A stretch of 46,285 nt of DNA from a virus. The notes below the pieces were generated by a model. It had not been told where the DNA came from, did no database searches, and was given only the letters and a program-made list of their open reading frames with translations. Positions 25,459-33,595 of the stretch are shown piece by piece (position 1 is the stretch's first letter; every line of letters starts with the position of its first letter). The stretch lies in the IMG/VR virus record IMGVR_UViG_3300047493_000096, positions 1 to 46,285 of that record; one strand, given 5' to 3'. A program made the translations under genes and the position numbers.

Positions 25459-26171
25459 CTACGCCATATCTCTAACATTAGGATCTTTTGCTACTAAAAT
25501 TGCTTTTAAATCTTCATCACCAAAAATAATTTTTTCTTCAATAGAGGATGCTGTTTTTATATAATCAGTTGGTGGAATAGTTTTTCTATGTTGTGTAAAA
25601 TTATATAATTTTTCTAACCAGTCTATAAATTCTTTGGTAGTTCTTTCTCTTTTGGCAAAATTACACCATTTACAACAAGGAATACAATTACTTAAGGTAT
25701 GATTGATAGAACTGTCTATACGATCTAAACCATTATAAATAAAATCACCATAATCTTTAGCAAATTGCGAAGCACTAGGATCAATGGTTGAAGAATTTTG
25801 TTTATTACTGGGTGACTCGCCACAATAATGACAATTTAATTGAGATAATTTATAAAGTTTTCAAATGTCAAATCTCCGTCTTTATATCTTCTTCTCCAAA
25901 TAGTACGGGCAGTTCCTTCTTTTGGAGTATATAGAGTTCCAGATTTTCCCATATTTCTACCATTAATAATACTTTGTTCCCTATTTAAACATCCGCAAGA
26001 TTTAGTATCTCCATTTTTTAAATATTCTGCTGCAAAAATCTTTTGCGTTCCACAAGAACATTGACATAACCAAGCAGATCTTTTCTTTTTAATGCCAATA
26101 TGTGGAGCTTCTGCAATAACAGTTAGTCTTGTAAAAGTTTGACCCATTAAATTTTCTTTTTTATTTGACAT
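25459..26171 (-). pseudogene. HNH homing endonuclease with frameshift
   Basis: The first 111 codons (26171 to 25836) have one Cys-rich DNA-binding module (NLMGQTFTRLTVI ... WLCQCSCGT ... KSCGC) and end FENFINYLN. One missing T on the minus strand near 25854-25856 shifts the frame; adding it gives FENFYKLSQLNCHYCG and continues through YNGLDRID and CIPCCKWCNFAKRE to TAG at 25459-25461, about 237 residues. The HNH half matches the second HNH block of the gene at 23105-24205. AAAGGAAA precedes the start. A sequencing error is possible. Confidence 0.85.
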
Positions 26172-26236
26172 AATAATATTTCCTTTGTATTTTATATTTA
26201 TGAAATTATAAATATTCGTAATTTGCTTACCTTAAG

Positions 26237-26400
26237 AACTTAACCACGATTTTTAGCTTGTCAAGGGGTGGGTTCGTCTGCAGGAAGCGCTTTTGTCAGA
26301 TAGACCCAGGTAATTATTTATTTAATCAGAGGGCTGGACAGGGGCTCTCGGAGTGGTTAAGTTATATGAGTCGGGAGATTTCCCTCTCGCAAATTGTAAA
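26237..26400 (+). ncRNA. Candidate structured RNA (GC-rich island)
   Basis: AACTTAACCAC (26237-26247) pairs perfectly with GTGGTTAAGTT (26353-26363). Inside is a second helix formed by GGGTTCGTCTG and CAGATAGACCC with wobble pairs, and immediately downstream a GGGA-GATT-TCCC hairpin (about 26372-26384). GC content is far above the surroundings and no convincing protein is encoded. A TATAAATA box (26207-26214) lies just upstream. It could be an mRNA leader element, a self-splicing-intron fragment or an independent RNA; it matches no family I can name. Confidence 0.4.
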
Positions 26401-26417
26401 ATTAGAAAGGTCGAATT

Positions 26418-26715
26418 ATGGATTTATTAAAAATAAAACAAATGATAGAAAATGGATTTACTCTTGCAAAAATAAGATTAATTTATCTTTTGAATAAAAA
26501 AAGATTTAAAACAAGTAGTTCAAGCAAATAATTGGATAATAAAAAAAGAAAAGTTTAACAATACGCCAAAGATGATTAAAAAAATATGTAAATTATATAA
26601 AGAAGGTGTATCTATCAAAGTTTTAGTTACTAAATATAATATTACTCAGGGTATAATAAAAAGGTGGGTTAAAGAATATAAGATAATTAAAAATAGGGTG
26701 GGAAAAGACAGTTAA
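26418..26715 (+). pseudogene. HTH protein gene with frameshift at an A run
   Basis: ATG 26418 (AGAAAGG upstream) opens MDLLKIKQMIENGFTLAKIR and stops at 26529-26531. With one A fewer in the seven-A run at 26496-26502 the frame continues DLKQVVQANNWIIKKEKFNN and then a clear helix-turn-helix (LYKEGVSIKVLVTKYNITQG, IIKRWVKEYK) to TAA 26713-26715, about 98 residues. The HTH is like the DNA-binding ends of phage endonucleases or transposase-type proteins. It may be a decayed endonuclease or a small regulator. Confidence 0.6.
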
Positions 26716-26956
26716 TAATATTGATCAATTATTAGTCAAAGATGGATTATTTATTATTAATATTAATGAAAAAGTTGGAGAGTATAATATTGGTGAAGAT
26801 ATGTGTAAAACAATAACAAATAAAGGATATGAGTTGTATGACAAGTATTATATTAAATTAACAAGGAATCTAAAATTTATGCAAAAAGCAGAAGATAAAT
26901 TAGAACCAATTTACGTATTTAAAAAGAAAGATAATAATGCAATCATTCATCAATGA
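26687..26956 (+). pseudogene. C-terminal relic of a DNA methylase
   Basis: An open frame without start encodes LKIGWEKTVNNIDQLLVKDG-LFIININ and ends with LEPIYVFKKKDNN. These align with the end of the intact methylase at 27702-28757 (WKNTLNNVKYMLKPGKWFGL; KLEYVYMFKNN). Motif I and the SSPAYY-like catalytic motif are absent. It overlaps the HTH relic at its 5' end and the acyltransferase start at its 3' end, so a deletion has removed most of the gene. Confidence 0.65.
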
Positions 26957-27692
26957 AATATCATACAAATGTTTGTTGGGCCCTCAAGCTAAAAATGTTC
27001 AAGTAATCAACAATCTGGTATCTTGGCAAGTAGGTAAATCCAAAGTAAAACAACATTTCACTAACCTAAACGCCTTCTCTCAACTCGATATAGATTATCT
27101 TAAAACATTTCCGTCCAATTTTCATTATCTAACTCCTGAAAATATGGAACTATTAAAGCTTAATTTTAAAGTTGATAAAGTAAAGCTTAACTCTTGCTGC
27201 TTAGATTTAACTAAACTTAATTATACAGGTAGAAAATATCATAATATTAGAGGCGCTATTAACTCTTGTGTTAAAGCAAATCTTACTATTCAAGATAATT
27301 ATAACGATATCAACGATGTTAAGAAAATGTTAGATCGATGGAGTGAGGAGATTGGTGCTAAATACTTCAGGTCATTTAGCGGCAAGAATCTCTATTTTTA
27401 TAAAAACAATTTTCATTTAACTTGCAATAATATCTTTGTTTATGATCAAGAAAACTTAGTTGGATTTGCTACTTTAACCAAGGGTGAATATTCGACTTAC
27501 GTCATAGGTAAGGCGTTATTCACAAAACATAAGGGTCTTTCAGAATATGTTGATGATTTAGCCTACCGAAAAGCCTTGACAGATGGCACAACTGTGGTTA
27601 ATTTAGGACAGTCCAAAGGCAAGTTGGCGGATTATAAAGACAAGTGGCCTGGTAGTTTTAACATTTTACATTATGATGGAAGTATAGAATAA
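26937..27692 (+). CDS. GNAT/DUF2156-like acyltransferase
   Basis: 251 residues. The order is that of DUF2156-type GNAT proteins: an N-terminal half ending CCLDLTKLNYTGRKYHNIRG, then a helical segment with MLDRWSEEIGAKYFRSF, and strands NNIFVYDQENLVGFATLTKG followed by a C-terminal region LADYKDKWPGSFNILHYDG. The classical acetyl-CoA loop is not obvious, as is common in this group, so substrate and donor are uncertain. It is 9 bases ahead of a DNA methylase and probably co-translated. A role in DNA base modification is inferred from the partnership. Confidence 0.7.
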   Translation: MQSFINEISYKCLLGPQAKNVQVINNLVSWQVGKSKVKQHFTNLNAFSQLDIDYLKTFPSNFHYLTPENMELLKLNFKVDKVKLNSCCLDLTKLNYTGRKYHNIRGAINSCVKANLTIQDNYNDINDVKKMLDRWSEEIGAKYFRSFSGKNLYFYKNNFHLTCNNIFVYDQENLVGFATLTKGEYSTYVIGKALFTKHKGLSEYVDDLAYRKALTDGTTVVNLGQSKGKLADYKDKWPGSFNILHYDGSIE

Positions 27693-27701
27693 GGAAGATA
27701 A

Positions 27702-28757
27702 ATGACATTAAAATATGATGAATTAATTAAACTAAATGGAATTAAACTTGACAAACATTACATTCAATCTTTAAGCAAGGAACAAAGATTAGAATTAATT
27801 GATCCTATTTTTCAAATTTTGAGAACAAATGGTTGGATTTATCCTGACGATCTTCCTAAAATAAAAAAAGAATGGCAAAAACTTCTTGATTATCAACCCG
27901 ATCTTAATAATATTAATCAATTTAATAATTCTTCTTTAGCTACGGCAATTTGTAAGCATTTTTGTCATAATTTTTATTTGGCTACTGAAAAAGACAAACC
28001 TACTTTGATTGACAACTTTAATAATGATGAAATATTGAAAAAGATTATTTTCAATAGATTGGGGTTGGGTTGGTTGGATGCGGATGAGCGAGGAGGTGGA
28101 GTTAATGAAGCATTTAACCTTTCATTTAAAATGGTTGCTATACAGGGGCAGCGTTCCATGAGGTTAGTTAATGCCACCTCAATGTTTAAACCTTCTATTG
28201 CCAAATATTTAGCAATGAAATATTCAGAGGAGAATGATACTATCTTTGATTATAGTTGTGGATTTGGCGGTAGGTTATTAGGAGCGATGTCTTGTAATAG
28301 AAAATACATTGGAACCGATCCATTAACTACTGAAGAATTAGAGGTAATGGCAGAGTTTTTTAATTTTGACAAATCAAGATATACTTTAATTAAGTCAGGA
28401 TCGGAGAATTACAGAGGAGAGGAAAATAGCATAGATTTTTCATACAGTTCGCCTGCATACTATAACCAAGAGGTGTATAGTGCAGACTCAACTCAGGCGT
28501 ATTTCCATGGGGAAGATTATTTTTATAATACATATTGGAAAAACACATTAAATAATGTTAAATATATGTTAAAACCTGGAAAATGGTTTGGTCTTAATGT
28601 AAAAAACTATCCTAAGATGGTGGAGATGGCGCAAGAGGTATTTGGGGAAATTGTAGAGTTAGTTAATTTGAGGACTGTAAAATCACATCTTACTAAGGTA
28701 GCAGATCAATCATCAGAAAAATTAGAATACGTATATATGTTTAAAAATAATAAATAA
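27702..28757 (+). CDS. DNA methyltransferase-like protein
   Basis: 351 residues. An N-terminal region of about 150 residues of unknown role precedes a class I methyltransferase core: motif I at 182-195 (FDYSCGFGGRLLGA), the acidic GTDP end of strand 2, and a catalytic motif at 245-260 (IDFSYSSPAYYNQEVY), a variant of (D/N/S)PP(Y/F) in which the second Pro is Ala. That change may alter activity. The fold and motif order are those of N4-cytosine/N6-adenine methylases. RBS AAGGAAG precedes ATG. It follows the acyltransferase gene. Confidence 0.8.
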   Translation: MTLKYDELIKLNGIKLDKHYIQSLSKEQRLELIDPIFQILRTNGWIYPDDLPKIKKEWQKLLDYQPDLNNINQFNNSSLATAICKHFCHNFYLATEKDKPTLIDNFNNDEILKKIIFNRLGLGWLDADERGGGVNEAFNLSFKMVAIQGQRSMRLVNATSMFKPSIAKYLAMKYSEENDTIFDYSCGFGGRLLGAMSCNRKYIGTDPLTTEELEVMAEFFNFDKSRYTLIKSGSENYRGEENSIDFSYSSPAYYNQEVYSADSTQAYFHGEDYFYNTYWKNTLNNVKYMLKPGKWFGLNVKNYPKMVEMAQEVFGEIVELVNLRTVKSHLTKVADQSSEKLEYVYMFKNNK

Positions 28758-28792
28758 CAATATTTGTAAAGCTAATTATTTGATATTAAGCT

Positions 28793-29347
28793 ATGGATAC
28801 TAAAAAATTAAGAAAAAGTTATATGCCTTTGGTTCCAAAACTTAAGTCAGCATTAGAGTATGTAAATGAGCAATTGTCAGATTTGCCTAAATCTGAGTTT
28901 TCCTTTGATTCTAATCTTAAGAAGTATCCATCTATTAAAAGAAAGATGGAAGCGGATCAATTAGATGAAGTCGAAAATATGTCAGATTTAGTAAGAGGAA
29001 GATTGTTTTTCTCTAAAAGATATCAATTTCCAGAAGTAGTAGATATTATTAAAAAATTATTTGGCAAACAAGTTGATAAAGTTGAAAAGAAGAAAGAAAA
29101 GAAACACGGTTTAGAGTATTCTGGTATAATTCACATTAATCTTAAGATAGACGGTGTTAATTATGAAATGCAATTAATGCCAGAAGAATATAAACCTCAT
29201 CAAGAGGTTTTACATAAGATTTATGAAAAATTAAGAGATCCAAAAGAAACAGAAAAGATGTCAGAGACTGAAAAAGACTTCTTATGCCATAATCATAATA
29301 ATATTTATAAGAAACTACATAATAAAGCAAAATTAGCGCGGGAATAA
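28793..29347 (+). CDS. RelA/SpoT-domain-like nucleotidyltransferase
   Basis: 184 residues matching a stand-alone RelA/SpoT synthetase domain: YPSIKRKM (44-52, like the ATP-side YSIxRKM), DLVRGRLFF (65-73, the DxxRxR-type motif), a Gly-Ile-Ile-His strand (111-114) and EMQLMPEEYK (125-134, the ExQ motif). The loop between them is Lys-rich instead of the usual YIxxPKxxGYxS, so the acceptor-binding Tyr is missing or moved. It may make a (p)ppGpp-like alarmone, pyrophosphorylate another substrate, or be a degenerate virion-module relative. No antitoxin gene is adjacent. Confidence 0.7.
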   Translation: MDTKKLRKSYMPLVPKLKSALEYVNEQLSDLPKSEFSFDSNLKKYPSIKRKMEADQLDEVENMSDLVRGRLFFSKRYQFPEVVDIIKKLFGKQVDKVEKKKEKKHGLEYSGIIHINLKIDGVNYEMQLMPEEYKPHQEVLHKIYEKLRDPKETEKMSETEKDFLCHNHNNIYKKLHNKAKLARE

Positions 29348-29361
29348 AGAGGTATCTAATT

Positions 29362-30195
29362 GTGAACGAATTAACCCTTTTAGATATGTCTGATTTATTT
29401 AATTTAATTTCTGTTGGTATTAAAAATGTTCCCAATAGAAAATTATTAATTAATTTAAGAAAACAAGCTTTTAATATTAATCAAGGTTTTAATAAAATAG
29501 CATTTGATACTCGTAAAATTAATCAAGAAACTGATTATATTCCAAGAAGAGGATTGCAAAATTATCATAGATCAGAAAAGTTTGTTTCAGATGCTATTAA
29601 TTTAAAAGTTGAATCTTTTAAAAAAATAGCTAAAACTTTAGAAGAACTAAAACTAACTTATGGTAAAGAGCCGGCTTGGCAAAATAGCTATGTCAGGGTA
29701 TTAATGGCAGCGGTTAATAAAGCATTAAGAACAGATCAAGCAGATGCTGAGTTTAGCGATACACAACCTTCTATTGGTAATTTAAATTACTTAGAAGAGT
29801 TAATGTATGTTCGCTATAGATTAACTCCAGAATCTGTAAGTAATATGACGGAACAAGCTTTAAAAACAGCACTATTAAATAAAGATGAAGGATTAGTAAG
29901 TCAAGGATTTACAGATTATCCCAAAGAAATTACCACCAGTGATATTTCTAAATTCAGTTATGATGGTTTGATGGAAAAAATGTTAGCTACTATGGCTCAA
30001 GTAATGAGTTCATATAAACCACCTCAAGATGATGATAATTTAACCAGTAAATTATTTGATGTTAAAGCAACTAAAGACTCTCCAGAAATAGAGAGAACCG
30101 TGACCATCACAATAAAAGATAAGGTAATTGATAAAATAACAGAATTAAATAAATTAGCCGATGTTCCAAAAGCAGATGTTATAAAAGAGGAGTAA
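29362..30195 (+). CDS. Virion-module protein, unknown
   Basis: 277 residues from GTG 29362, with AAGAGG 8 bases upstream. N-terminal region contains LRKQAFNINQGFNKIAFDTR, the recurrent Lys-Ala signature. Residues 90-200 are helical and 240-277 a short beta/charged end. Not recognised; it opens the appendage module and is followed after 3 bases by the next gene. Confidence 0.6.
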   Translation: MNELTLLDMSDLFNLISVGIKNVPNRKLLINLRKQAFNINQGFNKIAFDTRKINQETDYIPRRGLQNYHRSEKFVSDAINLKVESFKKIAKTLEELKLTYGKEPAWQNSYVRVLMAAVNKALRTDQADAEFSDTQPSIGNLNYLEELMYVRYRLTPESVSNMTEQALKTALLNKDEGLVSQGFTDYPKEITTSDISKFSYDGLMEKMLATMAQVMSSYKPPQDDDNLTSKLFDVKATKDSPEIERTVTITIKDKVIDKITELNKLADVPKADVIKEE

Positions 30196-30198
30196 ATT

Positions 30199-30888
30199 AT
30201 GGGAATGAATGATTTTGCTCCTGGTAAAAATGAATATGGACAATTTATAATAAAAAACATTTCTCCTCAAAATAAAACAATATTTTTATTTGCAGGTTGG
30301 CCTATTAATTTAGGTGGCACTAGAGATTTATTAACAATTCCGGGTGTGGCAGAAAGTGATATTAAATCTTCTTTAATGAAAGGAGAGTTAAGAACTAAAT
30401 TTAAAAATGGGGATATAGAATTAGTAATGAGTAATATTGATCTTCTACAATTTAATAATTTAGGAATACAATATTTACAAGGTTATGGATTTACTACAGG
30501 AGTTTTAGTGGATTATAATCAATTAGATGGTTATGTTCAAGGTTTGTTATCAGCAGGCCCTGGTAGTGGAATTACTCCAACTGAACACGAAACTTTACGT
30601 CAATTGATACATTTTATAGATTCTGGACCGGGAGATGGTTTTGTTTCTGGTGCAGTTCAAATAACTTCACCCGCAGGTCCTTTTCCTAATTCAATTACTT
30701 GGTATTTAGATAATACACAAACTACTAAATTAGTAGAAAAATTAATTAACTATAATTCTAATAGATTTCCTTCAATTATTACTTGGAATATGTATGATAT
30801 AGATGGTATAAGTATAATACATTCAGTTATTGATACTATTACTTATAATGCGGCATTTGAATCCTCCAGAGTTAGGCAAATAATGTAA
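30199..30888 (+). CDS. Conserved phage appendage protein
   Basis: 229 residues, beta-rich. The C-terminal half (ETLRQLIHFIDSGPGDGFVS, then FPNSITWYLDNTQTTKLVEK and ITWNMYDIDG) matches a pattern I have met often in large-phage tail or baseplate regions, where a segment with TLRQLIHFID and (I)TWxMYDxDG is conserved. No name or biochemical role is known to me. It starts AGGAG-TAAATT-ATG. Confidence 0.65.
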   Translation: MGMNDFAPGKNEYGQFIIKNISPQNKTIFLFAGWPINLGGTRDLLTIPGVAESDIKSSLMKGELRTKFKNGDIELVMSNIDLLQFNNLGIQYLQGYGFTTGVLVDYNQLDGYVQGLLSAGPGSGITPTEHETLRQLIHFIDSGPGDGFVSGAVQITSPAGPFPNSITWYLDNTQTTKLVEKLINYNSNRFPSIITWNMYDIDGISIIHSVIDTITYNAAFESSRVRQIM

Positions 30889-30950
30889 ATATATGAATTA
30901 TAAGATATTAATTCAGATATATATATATATATATTTATAAAGGTTAAGTA

Positions 30951-31448
30951 ATGAGTCAAGATTCACCAGCAAGTATATTATTTTCAGAAAATGGCAATCC
31001 GATAGGTGTTGTTTTTGATGGTTTAGTTTATCGTTTAACAACTGACACTACAATTACCGATGGTTATGCTAATGGCCCAGCCACTGTAAAACCCGGTAAT
31101 ACTGCAGCAATCTCTTCCGATCCGGCTTTGGTAGTTGCGATTAGTCCTAACAACTCTTTTACTGTAAGTGCCGCTAAATCAAGTACTAATAACACCAAAT
31201 CAGTAGCGGCATCAATCACCAATACTCAATTATTGGCTGGAAACTCTATTAGATTAGGAGCTACTATTTATAATGATTCTTCTAATTCATTATTATATAT
31301 TAAATTAGGAACTAATGCTTCTTTAAGTGATTTTACTATTAAATTATTTCCTTTGGGATATTATCAAATTCCATATTCTTACACGGGGGAAATTGATGGA
31401 ATATGGTCAGCAGCTACGGGAAATGCCCGAATTGGAGAATTAACTTAA
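30951..31448 (+). CDS. Appendage protein with shared N-terminal tag (short member)
   Basis: 165 residues, beta-rich. N-terminus MSQDSPASILFSENGNPIGV resembles those of the two following genes. The C-terminal 75 residues (GNSIRLGATIYNDSSNSLLY, IKLFPLGYYQIPYSYTGEID, GIWSAATGNARIGELT) are homologous to the end of the 301-residue protein at 31524. Ribosome site AAAGG follows a TA-repeat tract at 30918-30934. Confidence 0.7.
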   Translation: MSQDSPASILFSENGNPIGVVFDGLVYRLTTDTTITDGYANGPATVKPGNTAAISSDPALVVAISPNNSFTVSAAKSSTNNTKSVAASITNTQLLAGNSIRLGATIYNDSSNSLLYIKLGTNASLSDFTIKLFPLGYYQIPYSYTGEIDGIWSAATGNARIGELT

Positions 31449-31523
31449 ACTATAATTAATAATTATAGCATTATAATCTTATTATTATTAGGTAAGAATA
31501 ACCTTTTAAAAATAGGATAACAT

Positions 31524-32429
31524 ATGTCCGGTGAATCTCCAGCAGTTGTTTTGTACGACCTAAATGGCGTACCATTAGTAGGTGCAGCAGGAACGGGTTC
31601 TGCAGCAATTATAACCATCCAAGGAAATGGATTCGGCACTCCAGTACCTGTAAGCGGTACCGTAACGGCTGCAAATGCTTCGGTTTCAACCACTGCTTCT
31701 GTTGCTCCTGGTTCTGCAACTTTAGCTGGAGCTTTAGTTACGACTTCTGTGCAGTCAGGCTTGACTGCAACAGATATGTATTCTTTAAATATGACCACCA
31801 CTGGTCTATTAAGAGTTGATGGTTCTAACGTCACTCAACCTGTCTCAGGAACTATTACAGCTAATGCCGGAACTGGTTCATTTACCGTAGCACAACCTAC
31901 AGCTGCTAATTTGAATGCCACAGTCGTAGGTTCTGGAAACTTTACCGTAGTTCAACCAACTGCTGCTTCATTGAATGCAACTATAGTTGGAACTGGAACT
32001 GGTGGAGCTGTTAACGTAGCACAAACAACTGCTGCAAATTTAAATGCAACCATAGTTGGAACGACAGCAGCGGGTTCTGGAGCTTCTTCTGGTTTAGTAA
32101 CTATTCAAGGAAATGCTTCAGGGACACCGATTCCAATTTCAGGAACCTTTACTACTGACAAATCAAGCACTGGCACTCTAACCAGCGTTGCTGGGTCTGC
32201 TACAAGCGTAAGCTTATTAGCTTCCAATTCTAGTAGAATTAGTGCTACATTTTGGAATGAATCAACATCAAAAGCATATATTGCATTATCTGCGACATCA
32301 AGCACTACAGCTTACACAATTCAATTACTGCCAAATTCTTACTACGAGCTGAGTTTAGCCTACACGGGTGCTGTTTCTGCGATTTGGTCCAGCGCCACAG
32401 GTTCAATGAGAATCTCAGAAATGACTTAA
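31524..32429 (+). CDS. Appendage protein with beta repeats and shared tag
   Basis: 301 residues. N-terminal tag MSGESPAVVLYDLNGVPLVG. Residues 115-195 hold repeats of the type VxQPTAANLNATVVG (three or four), suggesting a fibre-like beta shaft. The C-terminal 75 residues match the preceding gene's end. Short repeat unit with Ala/Thr/Asn/Val-rich strands is typical of tail-fibre or spike proteins. Confidence 0.7.
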   Translation: MSGESPAVVLYDLNGVPLVGAAGTGSAAIITIQGNGFGTPVPVSGTVTAANASVSTTASVAPGSATLAGALVTTSVQSGLTATDMYSLNMTTTGLLRVDGSNVTQPVSGTITANAGTGSFTVAQPTAANLNATVVGSGNFTVVQPTAASLNATIVGTGTGGAVNVAQTTAANLNATIVGTTAAGSGASSGLVTIQGNASGTPIPISGTFTTDKSSTGTLTSVAGSATSVSLLASNSSRISATFWNESTSKAYIALSATSSTTAYTIQLLPNSYYELSLAYTGAVSAIWSSATGSMRISEMT

Positions 32430-32450
32430 TTTTATAATTCACTTAATTAT

Positions 32451-32484
32451 ACTAAACCGCTGATTTATCGGCGGTTTAGTTTTA
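32451..32484 (+). terminator. Rho-independent terminator
   Basis: ACTAAACCGC-TGATTTATCG-GCGGTTTAGT, a 10-bp perfect stem followed by TTT. Confidence 0.88.
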
Positions 32485-32536
32485 TAAAGACCAATAACTA
32501 TGTATTATATTAGTTAATTTATAATTAAGGTTTGAA

Positions 32537-33508
32537 ATGTCAAGTGAGTCACCCGATGTAGTAATATATGATGTTAACGCAAATCCAGTAACGATACAAA
32601 ACAATACTGTATTACCTGCAGCTCAACCTGGAATTGTAGCTGCTGGTTCTGACGGAACAGATGCTAGATTCATAGCTGTTAATTCAGTTGGACAGCCTGT
32701 TATTGTTGGAACTGCATCAGACAATACTACTAATTCTACTGCTAAAGTTCCTGTAATTGCAGCTGTGGCAAATACTAGTAACCCTACTTATACCAGTGGA
32801 GATATGGTTCCTTTATCAACAGATACTTCTGGCAATTTAAGAATCACAGGTTCTATTTCAGCAGTAGGGGCTGCGGCTTCTGGTTCTACTGTTGCAGGAA
32901 ATCCATTATTATTAGCCGGCTCAGACGGTACTAATGCTCAAACATTAAGAACTAATCCTGTTGCAGCAATATCTAATTTAATAATTCAAGATGGTGAAAA
33001 TTTAAGAGCGACATATTCTGCACAACTAACTAATTTAGCTGTCAGTACTGCTGTTTCTTGTTTTGCAATTAGCGGTTCTGCAAGTAAAATTATCAGAGTC
33101 ACTAAAATAGAATTATCGGCAACAATTACCACAACTGCAGCAACTTTAAATTTTTCTTTAGGAAAAGTTACGGGCACAACTGGAATTGTAGGTACAGCGA
33201 CAGCGGCAACTATAATTCTTCATGACAGCAATGATTCTGCAGTATCAGCTGCAGTAAATGGATATGCTGCGGGAGCTACATTTACAGCTGGAACCACTAT
33301 ATTATTTAGATCAAATAAGCTTTTCGTTCCGGTAACAACTACGACCACAACTCCACAACCAGTATGGGTGGAAACTTTTGGAGCAGAGAATTGTAAACCA
33401 ATTGTTCTTCGTGGAACATCTCAACAACTTGTTATAAATATTCCTTCTGCGCCTGCCAGTGCTCTATCGTTAGATATTAGTATAGAATGGACAGAAGATA
33501 GCGTTTAA
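32537..33508 (+). CDS. Appendage protein with shared tag (long member)
   Basis: 323 residues, beta-rich. N-terminal tag MSSESPDVVIYDVNANPVTI. Segment AGSDGTDARFIAVNSVGQPV and a second, similar block at about 120-135 (LLAGSDGTNAQTLRTNP) indicate an internal repeat. The C-terminal domain (residues 155-323) is a beta sandwich-like region ending SLDISIEWTED. An attachment or host-binding role is inferred from the neighbours. Confidence 0.7.
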   Translation: MSSESPDVVIYDVNANPVTIQNNTVLPAAQPGIVAAGSDGTDARFIAVNSVGQPVIVGTASDNTTNSTAKVPVIAAVANTSNPTYTSGDMVPLSTDTSGNLRITGSISAVGAAASGSTVAGNPLLLAGSDGTNAQTLRTNPVAAISNLIIQDGENLRATYSAQLTNLAVSTAVSCFAISGSASKIIRVTKIELSATITTTAATLNFSLGKVTGTTGIVGTATAATIILHDSNDSAVSAAVNGYAAGATFTAGTTILFRSNKLFVPVTTTTTTPQPVWVETFGAENCKPIVLRGTSQQLVINIPSAPASALSLDISIEWTEDSV

Positions 33509-33519
33509 TATTTAAACAT

Positions 33520-33527
33520 TATAAATA
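33520..33527 (+). promoter_or_regulatory. Candidate late promoter (TATAAATA)
   Basis: Exact T4-type late octamer, 70 bases before ATG 33596, which has a strong GAGGAG ribosome site. Confidence 0.35.
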
Positions 33528-33595
33528 GCTAATATTTAAATATATATTAATCAAGTCGTAAGAATAAAGCTCAAAATTAAACGAGGAGATTCTGT

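Noticed and set aside
26341-26425. tRNA-like look (GGAGTGGTTAAG followed by GGTCGAATT)
   Set aside because: No acceptor stem pairing and the T-arm sequence is imperfect; a real tRNA cannot be drawn.
26258-26497. 79-residue ORF starting TTG in the GC-rich folded region
   Set aside because: No ribosome site, odd composition, and it runs across the RNA-like stems and the start of the HTH gene.
30914-30935. TA-dinucleotide tract as a promoter or repeat array
   Set aside because: A short simple-sequence tract in a 62-base intergenic gap; no regular spacing to a start that would support it.
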